Source: Cherax quadricarinatus
Lineage: Eukaryota > Arthropoda > Malacostraca > Decapoda > Parastacidae
Reading direction: 5' to 3'
Length of the DNA: 64,000 nt
Assembly: GCF_038502225.1 (NCBI RefSeq)
Contig: NC_091312.1
Span: forward strand, 26,958,190-27,022,189
Shown here: in pieces, positions 10,263 through 20,853 of the stretch
Layout: the number at the start of each line of letters is the position of its first letter
Position numbering within the stretch: the stretch's first letter is position 1
Translations under genes and position numbers: made by a program
Notes under the pieces: generated by a model
Database searches by the model: none
Told to the model about the DNA's origin: nothing
Seen by the model: the letters and a program-made list of their open reading frames with translations, nothing else

Positions 10263-11554
10263 CTGATTTATGTAAAATGATATCAGAGAATAAAATGCAC
10301 TGTATTTTCGATCAGTGACATTAATTTGTAGCCCAACTTATTACGTGCATCAGAATAATTATGAAATTATCAAAGAATAACTAAAAATAGATGAAACTGT
10401 CAAAATTAAAATAAACCAGAGAGTATCAGTAACAACAAAAGTGTATTGAAGAAATTGATAAATAACATGAGAATAATTAGAGAAAATGCATTAAGCACAT
10501 CGAGTTCTCTAAACTCCATAAATATGAAGTATAATATGCGGTCATACAGCTGGACTTGATAAGACAAACAATTGAAAACAATGTCTAGGATAAAAGTAAT
10601 GCAGAGTCCAAAGGGAAAAAAATCCCATCAATGCTATCAGATAGAGAGACCCGTGATAAGACACAAGGATCTTCCTATCAAAACAGTGGCGTTGTCGCTG
10701 ACCTCATAACAATAGTATATAACGAGGTTGAAGTTGAGGGAAAAGTTGGACAAACATTCCAAGTGTCTATTGTTCTTCGACAATAGATATCACTTCAGGT
10801 ACATGATGACCAGATGCAATTTAAGATGGAACCTTGAAATAAAATGAATAAATAATGAATTAATAAAAAAAAGTTTCTCACTGCAGTAACAAAATAATTT
10901 CACATATCTCAGTTCGTAATATCCACCGTAACTGCCCTCACCATCAGTCACAACTGCCACGGCAAACGTAAGTTCAGGTTCTCTAGGCAATAAACAAGAT
11001 GAGCTCAGTGGAAGAAATAAACCCCACACCACACGAAACTCAACAAGCAAACTAGTAAATATGCCAGCCTTCGTATGTCTGGAACAGCACCCACCCTGCT
11101 AGCCACTACCAGTCATCGAGGGTACAAGCACGTCCGCTAGCTGGACTGTCAGCCAGTCCAACTATCAGTGACGAACATAGCTAGTTCTTGCATATCTTGT
11201 GGAGAAAACAAGAGTATACCCGTTATGGTCACTCTCAGGCATGTTCCTTCACAGCACAAGCAGAGTGCATTAACCAGAGAAAGTGTTTATCGAATGGGAA
11301 AAAAAACATATTACTGGATATATACACGCGCTAATCTTTCATTTCTAAAATAGACTGCAATAATAAAGACATCTCTACTCTTGAAAGATGTTTTCCTGAC
11401 TGTCGTGCTAGACTTTAAATTCAACCGGAAACGCCAAAGGGAAAATAATCACTTACGAAAACAGCACAGCTGGGAAGGGCGCACGAGAGAGGCAGCAGCA
11501 CAGCACAAAGATAATGCGGCTTAAATGCACGTGAGGAAACACTAAGACATATTT
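10263..11554. other. No recognisable feature
   Basis: Mixed AT-rich sequence. Short open frames (10790-11050, 11168-11353) show no motif and resemble chance ORFs. Confidence 0.35.
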
Positions 11555-11640
11555 ATCATTAAACGTTTCGGTCCTGCGACCCTGGTCACTTCAGAAGTGA
11601 TCAAGGTCCCAGGACCGAAACTTTTTCTAATAAATATATC
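11555..11640. repeat. Penelope-type terminal palindrome
   Basis: GTTTCGGTCCTG at 11566 pairs with CAGGACCGAAAC ending near 11622. The arms continue through CTGGTCACTTC and GAAGTGATCAAG, an imperfect palindrome of about 57 bp. GTTTCGGTCC is the same core as in the ends of the Penelope-like element at 42423-45222, so this looks like a terminal scrap of a related family. Confidence 0.45.
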
Positions 11641-11812
11641 TCCCGTTATGGAAGGCTTCTTGATGGTGGTGAGGGGCTCTTGATCTAGGGAATTGAATCT
11701 GTGCTCCAGTTCCCTGAATTAAACCTGAATGCCTTCCACATCCCCCCACGGGCGCGGTATAATCCTACGGGTTTAGCGCTTCCCCTTGATTATAATAATA
11801 ATAATAATAATG
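11641..11812. repeat. Interspersed repeat with (AAT)n tail
   Basis: The block ends in ACGGGTTTAGCGCTTCCCC followed by an (ATA)n/(AAT)n run. Diverged pieces of the same sequence appear at about 18970-19085 (ATTAGCGCATATCC), 40455-40500 (GAAGCGCTAAGCC beside an ATT run) and 41595-41635 (ACGGGTTTACCGCTTCCCC). Repetition with a simple tail suggests a SINE or LINE 3' end. I cannot name the family. Confidence 0.5.
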
Positions 11813-11880
11813 AATATATCTTAGTGTTTGCTCACGTACGTATCTTTTTAAACCAATTTGTCGGTATCAGTTACCAAGGT

Positions 11881-12506
11881 TTATACCAAAGATAATGTGG
11901 ACCAGTTATACCAAAGATAATGTGGACCAGTTATACCAAAGATAATGTGGACCAGTTATACCAAAGATAATGTGGACCAGTTATACCAAAGATAATGTGG
12001 ACCAGTTATACCAAAGATAATGTGGACCAGTTATACCAAAGATAATGTGGATCAGTTATACCAAAGATAATGTGGACCAGTTATACCAAAGATAATGTGG
12101 ATCAGTTATTCCAAAGATAATGTGGATCAGTTATACCAAAGATAATGTGGACCAGTTATACCAAAGATAATGTGGACCAGTTATACCAAAGATAATGTGG
12201 ATCAGTTATACCAAAGATAATGTGGATCAGTTATACCAAAGATAATGTAGACCAGTTATACCAAAGATAATGTAGACCAGTTATACCAAAGATAATGTGG
12301 ACCAGTTATACCAAAGATAATGTGGACCAGTTATACCAAAGATAATGTAGACCAGTTATACCAAAGATAATGTGGACCAGTTATACCAAAGATAATGTGG
12401 ACCAGTTATACCAAAGATAATGTAGACCAGTTATACCAAAGATAATGTAGACCAGTTATACCAAAGATAATGTGGACCAGTTATACCAAAGATAATGTGG
12501 ACCGGT
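11881..12506. repeat. 25-bp minisatellite, about 25 copies
   Basis: The unit TTATACCAAAGATAATGTGG plus ACCAG (or ATCAG) is repeated head to tail with only G/A and C/T substitutions. The last copy degrades at ACCGGTATATAGG. Confidence 0.97.
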
Positions 12507-12759
12507 ATATAGGACTTGGCAGGTGAGAAATATAATTAAAATAACCAAGATACAAACTTCATGTGATGTCAAATAAACTAGTGACATCACTGCTCCTTTT
12601 CCAACACATTTAAATAAAACAGCTGACAATACTGAACTTGCGAATTAAAATCAAAACAAGAATATAACCAGTGTATAGACGCAAACTTGGAAAATATAGA
12701 GAAAAAAAAAGCACAGATGTGCAAATAATGATGAAATCCAAAAAAATGAACATATTATG

Positions 12760-12761
<2 letters not shown>

Positions 12762-12829
<68 letters not shown>
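12762..12829. repeat. (TG)n microsatellite
   Basis: About 34 pure TG units. Confidence 0.97.
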
Positions 12830-12833
<4 letters not shown>

Positions 12834-14265
12834 GAGGACAGTTTTAAAAGTAATTAATTAGAGTGCAGTTACGATCCACTTAGGGAATGCCATGAATTTG
12901 TCACTAAAAGATGACATTTTTAAAACTGCAAAATGATATTATCCACAAATGCGCTGTTTATCGCTAAATATAAAAAAAAAAAAATGCTATGACACAGACT
13001 CCGTCAAATATGAAAGGAATCAAGTGTGTCAAGAGACGTGACTTTATAAATACAGGTGATAATTTCATTGAGACTCGAGAGAACTAATACAGTCTCAGTG
13101 GCTGTCCTGCCAGAACCATAAATTCTAATGCAAGGAAAAACAATTCAAGCATACATAAATAATCTCAATTTCTCAAGTCAAACCGAAGTAAGAAAATCAC
13201 TTTTATAAGTCAGCTCCTCTTCATCATATGCTGAGTTTGGAACCTTTACAGAGACCCATATTATAAGCCACTATGATAAAGAAATATAAATACTAAAGCA
13301 CAGTCTAATCGGTTGTGTCAGAATGAACAAATCACAAGATAGGATCAGTATGTATTTAAAGACTCACCCATTCACACAGAGTATCTCAACACTATAATGT
13401 TGTCAAATAATTTAAAACATCCAAAGAGTCGTCATTGTTCCAAAGGCAAATTAGCATCAGCCTAAATTAAAGATCAATTAGGTGAAAATTAATCACGGCT
13501 TTGGAAACCTTAAAAATCAGGCCTCAGACAACATCTCTGAGGATTGCAAGAAACTATGACAGTCCAGATAAACAACCACAGAAACCAGTCTTAAAAAATT
13601 AGCAAAAAATATATTAAACAAGTAATAGTATTGTCAAAATTGTAAAATACCTTTGACCTTATATTCATAGATAATGGCGAACTAGTGTGGAAATTAATGC
13701 CGATGAATGCATCCCACTGAAGTTCAGACCTGCACAGCCACAAGATACACGAATGTTTCCATCACATTTTGGTTCGACAACAACAAACATTTTAATAAGA
13801 AACTGATAAACTATAAATTTGCTGAAATTTTATGAGTAACATCATTTTAAACCGGCTCCTTAAGAAAATGAATGCCGTGGCAAAAAATTATGAACCCAAA
13901 CAGAGAGAGAAAAAAAGGCGTAAGTTAGAAAAGTCACAACGTTCTCTCCAAAGGAGAAACAAAAAACATCGAACGAGACGTGAAAACTTCCACAGAGTAG
14001 GTGAAAAATCCTAGGTGAAACTCATTTTTTGTGTTAAGACCTAGCTTAAGTAGAACTTTCAAATACATCGATTACACTGTTGTCTAATAATAAAAATTAA
14101 CAAGTTATAACATATGCGAAGCCAATAAATAAAATACTGCTCAGAGGCGATAATAAAATTGAAGTGCAAACAGAAAACTGGGACCCACCTAGGGGACTCT
14201 TCAGTACACAGTCAGATAATCACTGTTTAGGGCTCGCGTAACAGTTACTCATCTCACTGTCTTTG
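12830..14265. other. No gene recognised
   Basis: AT-rich. One 60-aa Lys/Arg-rich frame (13832-14014) has no recognisable domain and lies in A-rich sequence, so it is likely fortuitous. Confidence 0.35.
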
Positions 14266-14269
14266 CTAC

Positions 14270-15650
14270 AGTAAAAAGATGGCTTTCATTAGGAGGATGG
14301 GCTGCTTTCTCAGATGATATTAAAAAATGTATTCAAGCTGATGTGAACCAGGTCATCCTGGGACCACAATGAGCAATGTGATGTTCAACGTGGACAGATG
14401 TCAGGGTCTATGTTATGAAAAAAATACCGACTTGAACAGCGTATAAATCGCGATCAAACAATTCAAGAGACAGTAGAGGAATGTAAGGTTCACAGTGGTA
14501 ATAATTTTGGAAAATCTAACATGACTCACGAAATCGTAATGACACGATTGCAAACAAACCATACCCTGGCCGGGATTGAACGCGAAGGTCTGGAGTTTTG
14601 AGACTCTCTGACCGCGGGTTCAATCCCGGCCGGGGTATGGTTTGGAAAATCTAATTATTCCAGGAAAACAAAAATGTTGCTATCAACACTGCTAGCAAAA
14701 TGAGAGGCCGGATAACAAGAACCTTTAAAACAAGAGATGGAGAGCCAATGAACTACTGTATACGAGAACCTTTGAATTATCTCGTACTGTACTCCTTGAA
14801 GTACAGGAGAGAGATGCATTGCAGTTTGCATCTTCAACGTAATGAATCTACTGGACATAAATTTTTACACTGAAATAACCCCTACAGTAAGTGCATTAAG
14901 AGAGCTCAGTAGGCATAATGGATCCATTGCTTTTCAGCACCGTTTTTATATGAGAAATTACCAATGGATAACTATGCTCTTAATAGATAGGGTTGACGCC
15001 TAAGCTGGAATGCGTACAGCTAACAGGATTCTCAGATTGAGGATAAGACCCCATTTGTGGGAAACGAAAGGGTTAGGGGGAAGGTGTAAGGAATCAAAAT
15101 CATTTAAATGAAATATAGAAAAAATGTTGCACAAGAGAAACATATTGAAAATATTTTTCAAACGGAGGATCGGCTAAAAAGAAAAAAATAATGAGTTGGG
15201 AAACGAGAGTATTCTTAAGCCCTTTGTAAAACCTGTCTCTTTAGTACTCTCCACACAGTGTCCAGATCTTGTCAAAAATACTAATCACGACTCCTGACGT
15301 TGATAGACTGCTGAATAGCGAATATTGTGTCATTTACAATGGACTTGGCAGACGGTGAACAGTGCCTCCAATAAGAAGTAGGAGCGAGATGGGTACACCA
15401 AGAGAACTTGAGGAGTGTCAGAGGTCCTAGACTTTTCAACGTCCTACCTCGGTGCATAAGAATTACTAATAAACCTCTGGCTGCCTTCAAGAGGAATACT
15501 GACAAGTTCCTCACATCTGTTCCTAACCAATCGGGCTGCGATTCCTACATTGGACTGTGTGACCAGAAGTAACAGCCTGGTTAGCCAGGCCTTGTTCCAC
15601 CGGGAGGCCTGGTCTGGGATCGAGCCGCGGGGGAGCTAAGTGACTGGGAA
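14270..15650 (+). pseudogene. Decayed LINE reverse transcriptase C-terminal region and 3' end
   Basis: Discontinuous plus-strand frames resemble the C-terminal half of a Jockey-type ORF2. There is an ADVNQV-like stretch, then MFNV before a degenerate DKC motif near 14390. After the SINE, KMRGRITRTFKTRDGEPMN (about 14690) resembles the helix region after the RT palm. The segment NVLPRCIRITNKPLAAFKRN at 15440-15500 resembles the typical 'LPP-R-FK-LD' C-terminal motif, ending with a stop near 15570. The following GGCCTGGTCTGGG/CCGCGGGGG stretch looks like a LINE 3'UTR. Many stops and shifts are present. This family is different from the microsatellite-associated LINE. Confidence 0.5.
14520..14641 (-). 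mobile_element. Palindromic-head tRNA SINE, copy B
   Basis: Perfect target duplications TTTGGAAAATCTAA flank it (14506-14519 and 14641-14654; the first T is shared with the element end). Read on the minus strand, it has a reverse-oriented head (CCGGCCGGGATTGAACCCGC through CTCAAAACTCCAG). Next comes a forward head remnant with B box GTTCAATCCC, then the tail GCAATCGTGTCATTACG ending in GTGAGTCA. The order is the same as in copy A at 1396-1608, but the palindrome centre and the A-box half are deleted. It interrupts the decayed LINE at 14270-15650. Confidence 0.8.
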
Positions 15651-16019
15651 AAATCGATAACATGCAGACTTTGTATGGCCAATGAATCTCATATAATAGA
15701 GTATTTATATTGAAAACCTTAGCCAACATATATTTAAAATATATATGAAAAACAGTTTCGCTAGATAATATTTATTTAAAATATTTATGTTCTCTTGAAT
15801 TTATGGTTTAGCTAAGTTTAACTTTGTGGCTTAATATTTTAAGTTAATATTTTAAGGTAAAAAGGAAAGGTAACAATATTTTAAGGTAAGAAAGGCATAA
15901 TAGGTGTGGGGGGAGGGGCACCTGTAGAGTGTAGGGGGGGGAGGGAATCTGAAAAATGTGGGAAATTGGGTCACCTGTAACAGGTTTTTACTAGATCTGT
16001 CTGGCAACCTTGACAGCAA
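15651..16019. other. AT-rich non-coding stretch with a G-run region
   Basis: Short repeats of TTAATATTTTAAG at 15830-15890 and two G-rich runs near 15905-15950. No gene seen. Confidence 0.4.
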
Positions 16020-16115
16020 GCACGGACACATTAACCAGTCCATTAAACCAGGAAGTCTAGTCTAAGACCAGGTCCCGGGGGGGGGGCGGTGATCCCCAGT
16101 TCTACGAACAGGTAG
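16020..16115 (+). mobile_element. LINE 3'UTR fragment
   Basis: CCATTAAACCAGGAAGTCTA, then GACCAGGTCCCGGGGG and GGTGATCCCCAG, resembles the 3'UTR seen at 15580-15640 and near 34340-34375. Only a short, diverged fragment remains. Confidence 0.4.
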
Positions 16116-16309
16116 TCATTCCTACCAGCGTATTAATATTAATTATATACCGAATATATCTTCCCATTTACTACTGTAATACCAGTTATGTCCTCCTCCA
16201 CACCTGCCCTCCCAGTAATACACAAGACCACAATCTGACCGGATAGCCTGCGGTTCGTCTTCCGTTCGACGCCATTGGGCCGAGTTGTTTACTGCCACGA
16301 TAACATCTG

Positions 16310-16440
16310 TCTTGGTGATTACTCAGACATGTGCAACATCTGGGTATCTTAACTTGTATAAGCTTCGCTAACCAGTGGTTTTTATCGATACAATACACAC
16401 ATAAACCGGAGACTGAGAAGAGTTGATCAGTGCCATAGGC
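16310..16440 (+). mobile_element. Second Penelope-type terminal family, fragment 1
   Basis: ATGTGCAACATCTGGGTATC, then AACCAGTGGTTTTTATCGAT and GGAGACTGAGAAGAGTTGAT, occur in this order. Diverged copies are at 16488-16590, 16925-17016 (inverted) and 33488-33850. The pattern matches a decapod Penelope terminal repeat as I recall it; the assignment is from memory of such repeats. Confidence 0.42.
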
Positions 16441-16487
16441 TATCTTGGTAGCCTCCACTCTTGTACATGTACAGTGTGCAGTACCGA

Positions 16488-17016
16488 CAAGATGAAGAAT
16501 TAGATCTGTGCAACGTCTGGTTATCTTTATTGTAGACGTTTCGTCATCCAGTGGCTTTTTCAATACAAATTCAAGGACATAACTGGAAGACAGAACTATA
16601 AGATAAGATAAGATTTCGTTCGGATTTTTAACCCCGGAGGGTTAGCCACCCAGGATAACCCAAGAAAGTCAGTGCGTCATCGAGGACTGTCTAACTTATT
16701 TCCATTGGGGTCCTTAATCTTGTCCCCCAGGATGCGACCCACACCAGTCGACTAACACCCAGGTACCTATTTGCTGCTAGGTGAACAGGACAACAGGTGT
16801 AAGGAAACGTGTCGAAATGTTTCCACCCGCCGGGAATCGAACCCGGGCCCTCCGTGTGTGAAGCGGGAGCTTTAGCCACCAGGCCACCGGGCCACCTATA
16901 CAAATTATGAGCTGATCATCCAATTATGTTCTTGAATTTATACTGAAAGCCACTGGATGGCAAAACATTTGCAATGAAGATACCCAGATATTGCACATTT
17001 GTCTAATTCTTCAGCC
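16488..17016. repeat. Penelope-type inverted repeat interrupted by a SINE
   Basis: The left arm at 16488-16590 (GAAGAATTAGATCTGTGCAA, CATCCAGTGGCTTTTTCAAT) is the diverged reverse complement of 16925-17016 (AAAGCCACTGGATGGCAAAA, TTGCACATTTGTCTAATTCT). The loop is filled by the SINE at 16598-16895. Inverted terminal copies are common for Penelope-like elements. Confidence 0.55.
16598..16895 (-). mobile_element. tRNA-derived SINE with (TTATC)n tail
   Basis: The minus strand begins GGCCCGGTGGCCTGGTGGCT (A-box region), continues with CTTCACACACGG (anticodon-loop-like) and has an excellent B box, GGTTCGATTCC. A body of about 220 bp follows and ends in repeated CTTATCTTATC. The head resembles tRNA-Val by its CAC-containing loop, but this is weak. 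A possible 7-bp target duplication (AACTATA/ACCTATA) has one mismatch. A shorter piece of the same family occurs at 10136-10180. Confidence 0.8.
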
Positions 17017-17394
17017 TTCAGGCAACACATGTTCACTCAGCGGGAAACACTCGTGCGAATTTGAACGTTTCCTGGAGCTGGACATCAACAACCCTGCCAG
17101 ACTCATCTCGACTTTTTCATGTGCTTACCTGCAATTAAAAAAAAACTCGTATATGGACTTATTTATGCGTACCGTGACCCAGCAAACTAACCTGACTAAA
17201 AACTATCTTTCAATGAAGAAAATAGTTGTTGGTAAGTTTACAGCACACGTTCAGAAAATAACACTAGAAATCGTGCGAGTTCAAGCCCCACCCGTACCGT
17301 GGTTTAATCGCCTAAGAAGATTAACATCCTGAAATGAAGATAGGTTGACACAGTACAGAATTCCAGAAGTTAGTTCACCATGTTACCTAGTTGT
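17017..17394. other. No recognisable feature
   Basis: A 113-aa plus-strand frame (16991-17332) partly overlaps the Penelope-type arm and has no motif, so I do not treat it as a gene. Confidence 0.35.
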
Positions 17395-17722
17395 TCCTGA
17401 CTACTATTATTATTATTATCATTATTATTGCTGCTGCTGTTTCGGCAACAACAAAAATAAAAACAGTGAAAACATAAAAACACCAAAATTGTCAACAATA
17501 AAAACAGAAAGACGTGGCAATATCGGCCATCCCTGCAGTGGAGATGTCACTGAACAGAGACCAACCGATGTCACCCTTATACTCTCTTTACACCCTACAA
17601 TTAAAATTCACACCCGCTGCGCCCTGGGACGACTGACTGCACTTCACTCCTCCCATCCTCGCTACAGGGGCCCTCGTTCTCCCAACAGGGGGCCCTCGTT
17701 CTCCCCACAGGGGGCCCTCCAA
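17395..17722. repeat. Trinucleotide tract and short GC-rich tandem repeat
   Basis: (TAT)n/(CTG)n-like sequence at 17399-17440. About three copies of a unit containing AGGGGGCCCTCGTTCTCCC at about 17663-17722. Confidence 0.7.
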
Positions 17723-17856
17723 CTTAATCGAACTCATTTGGACTCTCTCTCTGTACTTGACAGCTCAGGTATTAAAACGAAGTTGAAATAAAAAAAATCG
17801 TGACACTATAGATCGGATTGTGTCATCCCGTGTCTGCAAGAGATTAGGGGACGGTG

Positions 17857-17858
<2 letters not shown>

Positions 17859-17944
<86 letters not shown>
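17859..17944. repeat. Compound (GT)n(GA)n microsatellite
   Basis: GT units to about 17917, then GA units to 17944. Confidence 0.97.
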
Positions 17945-17947
<3 letters not shown>

Positions 17948-18589
17948 TCCGAATTTATATAGGCATAATTGCTCACCCTTAACGTCCCTGTAAATACTGT
18001 AGAAAGCAATAAAATATTCTCAGTGTCTATTCTGATATTTTTTTTTATTTTGCCTCTAGGCAAACAATTGCATGTTTTAAAAGAAAGTGTCTTAATTCCC
18101 TTCAGTCATAGTGTTTAGGCCCGGCAAGTAAATATGAAACATGACAAGATAATAGATCAGGGTACTGGCCTTAAATACATCAGACATCGACCATAACTCT
18201 CCTGCGGGGAGGTGAGAAACAATGCTGGAAAGTGTGTAGTGGAAAGTAGCCAGAAGCTTCCATCCCCTTCAAACATTGCCTGTGTATCAAACTAAGTTTT
18301 TAAGATGGTCAGAACTGAGTGACGTGAGGAAACAACGACGTGGGAAGACGTCTGAAACCATTTTCTATTTTTTTAAGCTGCTAGACCGCTCGCTGTTAAT
18401 GGGACTCTTAGGAAATTCTGGAAGCCTGATCACTGAGATGTTTGCCAGCAATAATAACAGGTGGTCTGTAAGCCAGAATGGAACGTTGGAAATTTCTAGC
18501 TGTTGGGTACCGACAATCTGGTCTAAATGTGGAATCTTCCTGGAGAAACAGAAGGTTCTTCACTGGGCAGGCGGCACCAGGACGGTGGA
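17945..18589. other. No gene recognised
   Basis: An isolated 114-aa frame at 18276-18620 runs into the minisatellite and shows no known motif. Confidence 0.35.
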
Positions 18590-18860
18590 GCACCAGGACG
18601 GTAGAAAGGAAGGATGGTGAAGTGGCAGAACGGTAGAGCGGTCACATGGTTGAGCAGCTGGACAGTGGACGGGAGATGGTGAGTTAGCAGGTTGGTACTG
18701 CAGGATGGTGAAGCATGCTGAAGTGTGACAGAGCAGTAGGACGGGGAGCTGCATGACGGAGATGTGGCAGAACAGACGGGTGGCAGATTAGCCGGCAACG
18801 TGATACAAGTGGCAGGATGGCAGGCAGCAGGAGTCGAGTTAAGGGCCAGAAGGGCAGAGT
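18590..18860. repeat. Degenerate minisatellite
   Basis: Irregular repetition of GCAGGACGGTGAAG-like words (GGACGGTGGAGC, GGATGGTGAAGT, GGACGGGGAGCT) over 270 bp. This explains the Pro/Ser/Cys-rich open frame on the minus strand. Confidence 0.6.
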
Positions 18861-19332
18861 TTAAGGGACCCACTCGAAGCACTGATGATCTGGTAGTTTA
18901 CAACTTGTATCTGAAATATTACGCCCCCTTCTAGGGAGATGCCTTGATGCCTGTGAAGAACTTTTGATTCAAAGAATTGAAGCTTCCCTCCTCTTCCTTG
19001 GATCAATCTTCACTGCCTCCCCTTTCTCATTCCTGAGGCGCTGTATGACCCCTATGGAATTAGCGCATATCCTTATGGATAATGAAATTAAATCTAACGT
19101 GTTTGCTTATTGGAATGAATTTGATAAGTGATGAGGAAACAGGGCTGCCAGTAAGATGAGCTTACCTGCAGAAGATGTCGGCGGGTCACTACCACAGTGG
19201 CCCGCACCCAGACCACGACTGGTTTGGTTGGTAACAGCAACACTGTTGGGATCCTTGGTTTGAGTTTTGCTTTATTTTCCATTTCACTTTTCAAAACTTC
19301 AGTTTTACTACAGCGGACTAACTGAAATTTGT
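18861..19332. other. Interspersed repeat scrap (18970-19085), otherwise unassigned
   Basis: A diverged copy of the (AAT)n-tailed repeat of 11641-11812 is visible near 18970-19085. The rest, up to the decayed LINE, has no clear feature. Confidence 0.35.
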
Positions 19333-19792
19333 CTACATTGATATCACACTATTTTCTATGATCCATTGGAAGATGTGATTAATATCAGCTTGAAGATTTT
19401 GTATCCTCAGTGGATGCTGTTCTTTCACGTGTTTTGTATCTTCTGCAAAGGATGATACATTACTATGACTTCTGTCTATAACACATGAAAATAAGGGAGA
19501 ACTGGAGCTGGCGCTCTGCCTCGAGAAACAAGAGTTTTTCATGGTGGCAGACTGTTTTTACTTCGTTGACATTTACACTTTTTCCGATTTGGTGGAAAAT
19601 TTAATAATCCATTTACCCACTTTTTTATGTTATTCCTTTTGCATGCATTTCATATACTGTCACAAAGTCTGTGTATGTTAAATATGCATTTTGTGCTTCT
19701 TCCATTGCATCCAAAATCTTGTCGTAATGATCCAACTGTATTAGGTAGGAGCAACTTATTATATAACATGTTGCCTTGGGTTGTGTAGGTAT
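19333..19792 (-). pseudogene. Decayed LINE reverse transcriptase, 3' part (split by the LTR element)
   Basis: Minus-strand pieces read as RT palm. LDHYDKILDAMEEAQNA (about 19680-19740) corresponds to the 'DFAKAFDK' region. Further on, PLLFSCVIDR, NVSSFAEDTKHVK (degenerate catalytic 'FADDT') and DINHIFQWIIEN follow at about 19545-19345. The matching upstream half lies at 26993-27780, on the other side of the LTR element. Its sequence ends KIFEAVLRRN, just where this half resumes. Many stops and frame changes. A related RT remnant is at 58640-59215. Confidence 0.6.
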
Positions 19793-19807
19793 TGTGTAGT
19801 TATTACA

Positions 19808-20759
19808 GGGCTTACTCAGCCCTGTAATAACTTCAGACAGTATTACCAAGGCTGGCTCCTCCTCAGGAAAATTAATGAATAGAAAAAGAAATAATAACAG
19901 ACAAACATAAACACTTTATTATATAGAAAATATAAAATATAAAACACTTAAATATGAAAAATTAATCCTACATTAAAGAAAATGAAAAATGAAAAATATA
20001 AATGATAACTGAATTCAACGCTAATATATATAGGGGTGTCTGGTGTTGGTGACACTATGTTGTTGAAATCGTAGCCGTTGCTGATGATGGGGGGGAGGGG
20101 GGTCGCAGGTGTTTGTTACGACCCACTGGCTAGTTCTTCACAGTATAGCCTTGAGTATTATATCCCGATGACAGGAAAGCAGGTTCTTTACCGCTGCAAT
20201 GATGAGGGGTTACGTCCTGCAATTTCATACAGGTGCACAGGTAATTAAATCCAAAAAGGGGAAGTCTCAGGACGTTAGTCCCTCTCCACCAGTTCTTCTC
20301 GTTGACTGACAGGTGACCCTCTCTGTCATCCAAACTGAAAAGATAGACAGGTTACCCACTGCTTAAATAATCACTCTCCATGATAAGTACAATACCTAAA
20401 AGATGTGGTGATTATTACAACAGTCAACATAGAGCAAGGCTGAAAAGACTAAGTTTATTATTGGCAGGCATGTACTTACAGTAGTGCTGGGAGCTGTGAG
20501 TCTAGTGATTACTGTTTGGATCAGAGCTCCACACGTCACCTTTCGGGGGAGGGGGGAAGGAGGAGGGGAAGGGATAGCGGGAGCTAGACTGACCCTACCT
20601 TAACAAGCAGCCGGCAGTCAAACTATCACTTTTGGGGTGGGGGAAAAAGGCGGGAATAGTGGGAGCTTGACTTACCCTACCTTAACAAGTAACCGGCAAT
20701 GAAACTATTGTTACTATATACTCCCTCGCTACTCCTATCTATTGAACTTTTCCCTCACA
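19808..20759 (-). mobile_element. 3' LTR of the Gmr1-type LTR retrotransposon
   Basis: About 950 bp, nearly identical to 26000-26992 apart from scattered substitutions, a few short indels and a 44-bp block (26654-26697) missing here. On the minus strand it starts TGTGAGGG after a polypurine tract. Its far end has lost the expected TTCACA terminus. It passes into GTTATTACAGGG at about 19799-19810, an inverted copy of CCCTGTAATAAC inside the LTR at about 19820-19831. If the terminus is counted from TGTGTAG, the LTR starts at 19793. No matching target duplication was found. Confidence 0.9.
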
Positions 20760-20772
20760 CTCCCCCTTACCA
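20760..20772 (-). promoter_or_regulatory. Polypurine tract
   Basis: On the minus strand GGTAAGGGGGAG sits immediately before the LTR start TGTGAGGG. This is the plus-strand primer of retroviral-type replication. Confidence 0.75.
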
Positions 20773-20853
20773 AGACTTATAGTCAAGGAGTATAAGAAGA
20801 ATAGGCGAGGAAAAAGTTCTAACATGTGGAAGTCGCATAAGGCAACAAATCTT

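Noticed and set aside
11881..12506. CRISPR-like array
   Set aside because: Head-to-tail 25-bp repeats without spacers.
16691..16903. 70-aa minus-strand ORF
   Set aside because: Lies wholly inside the tRNA-derived SINE.
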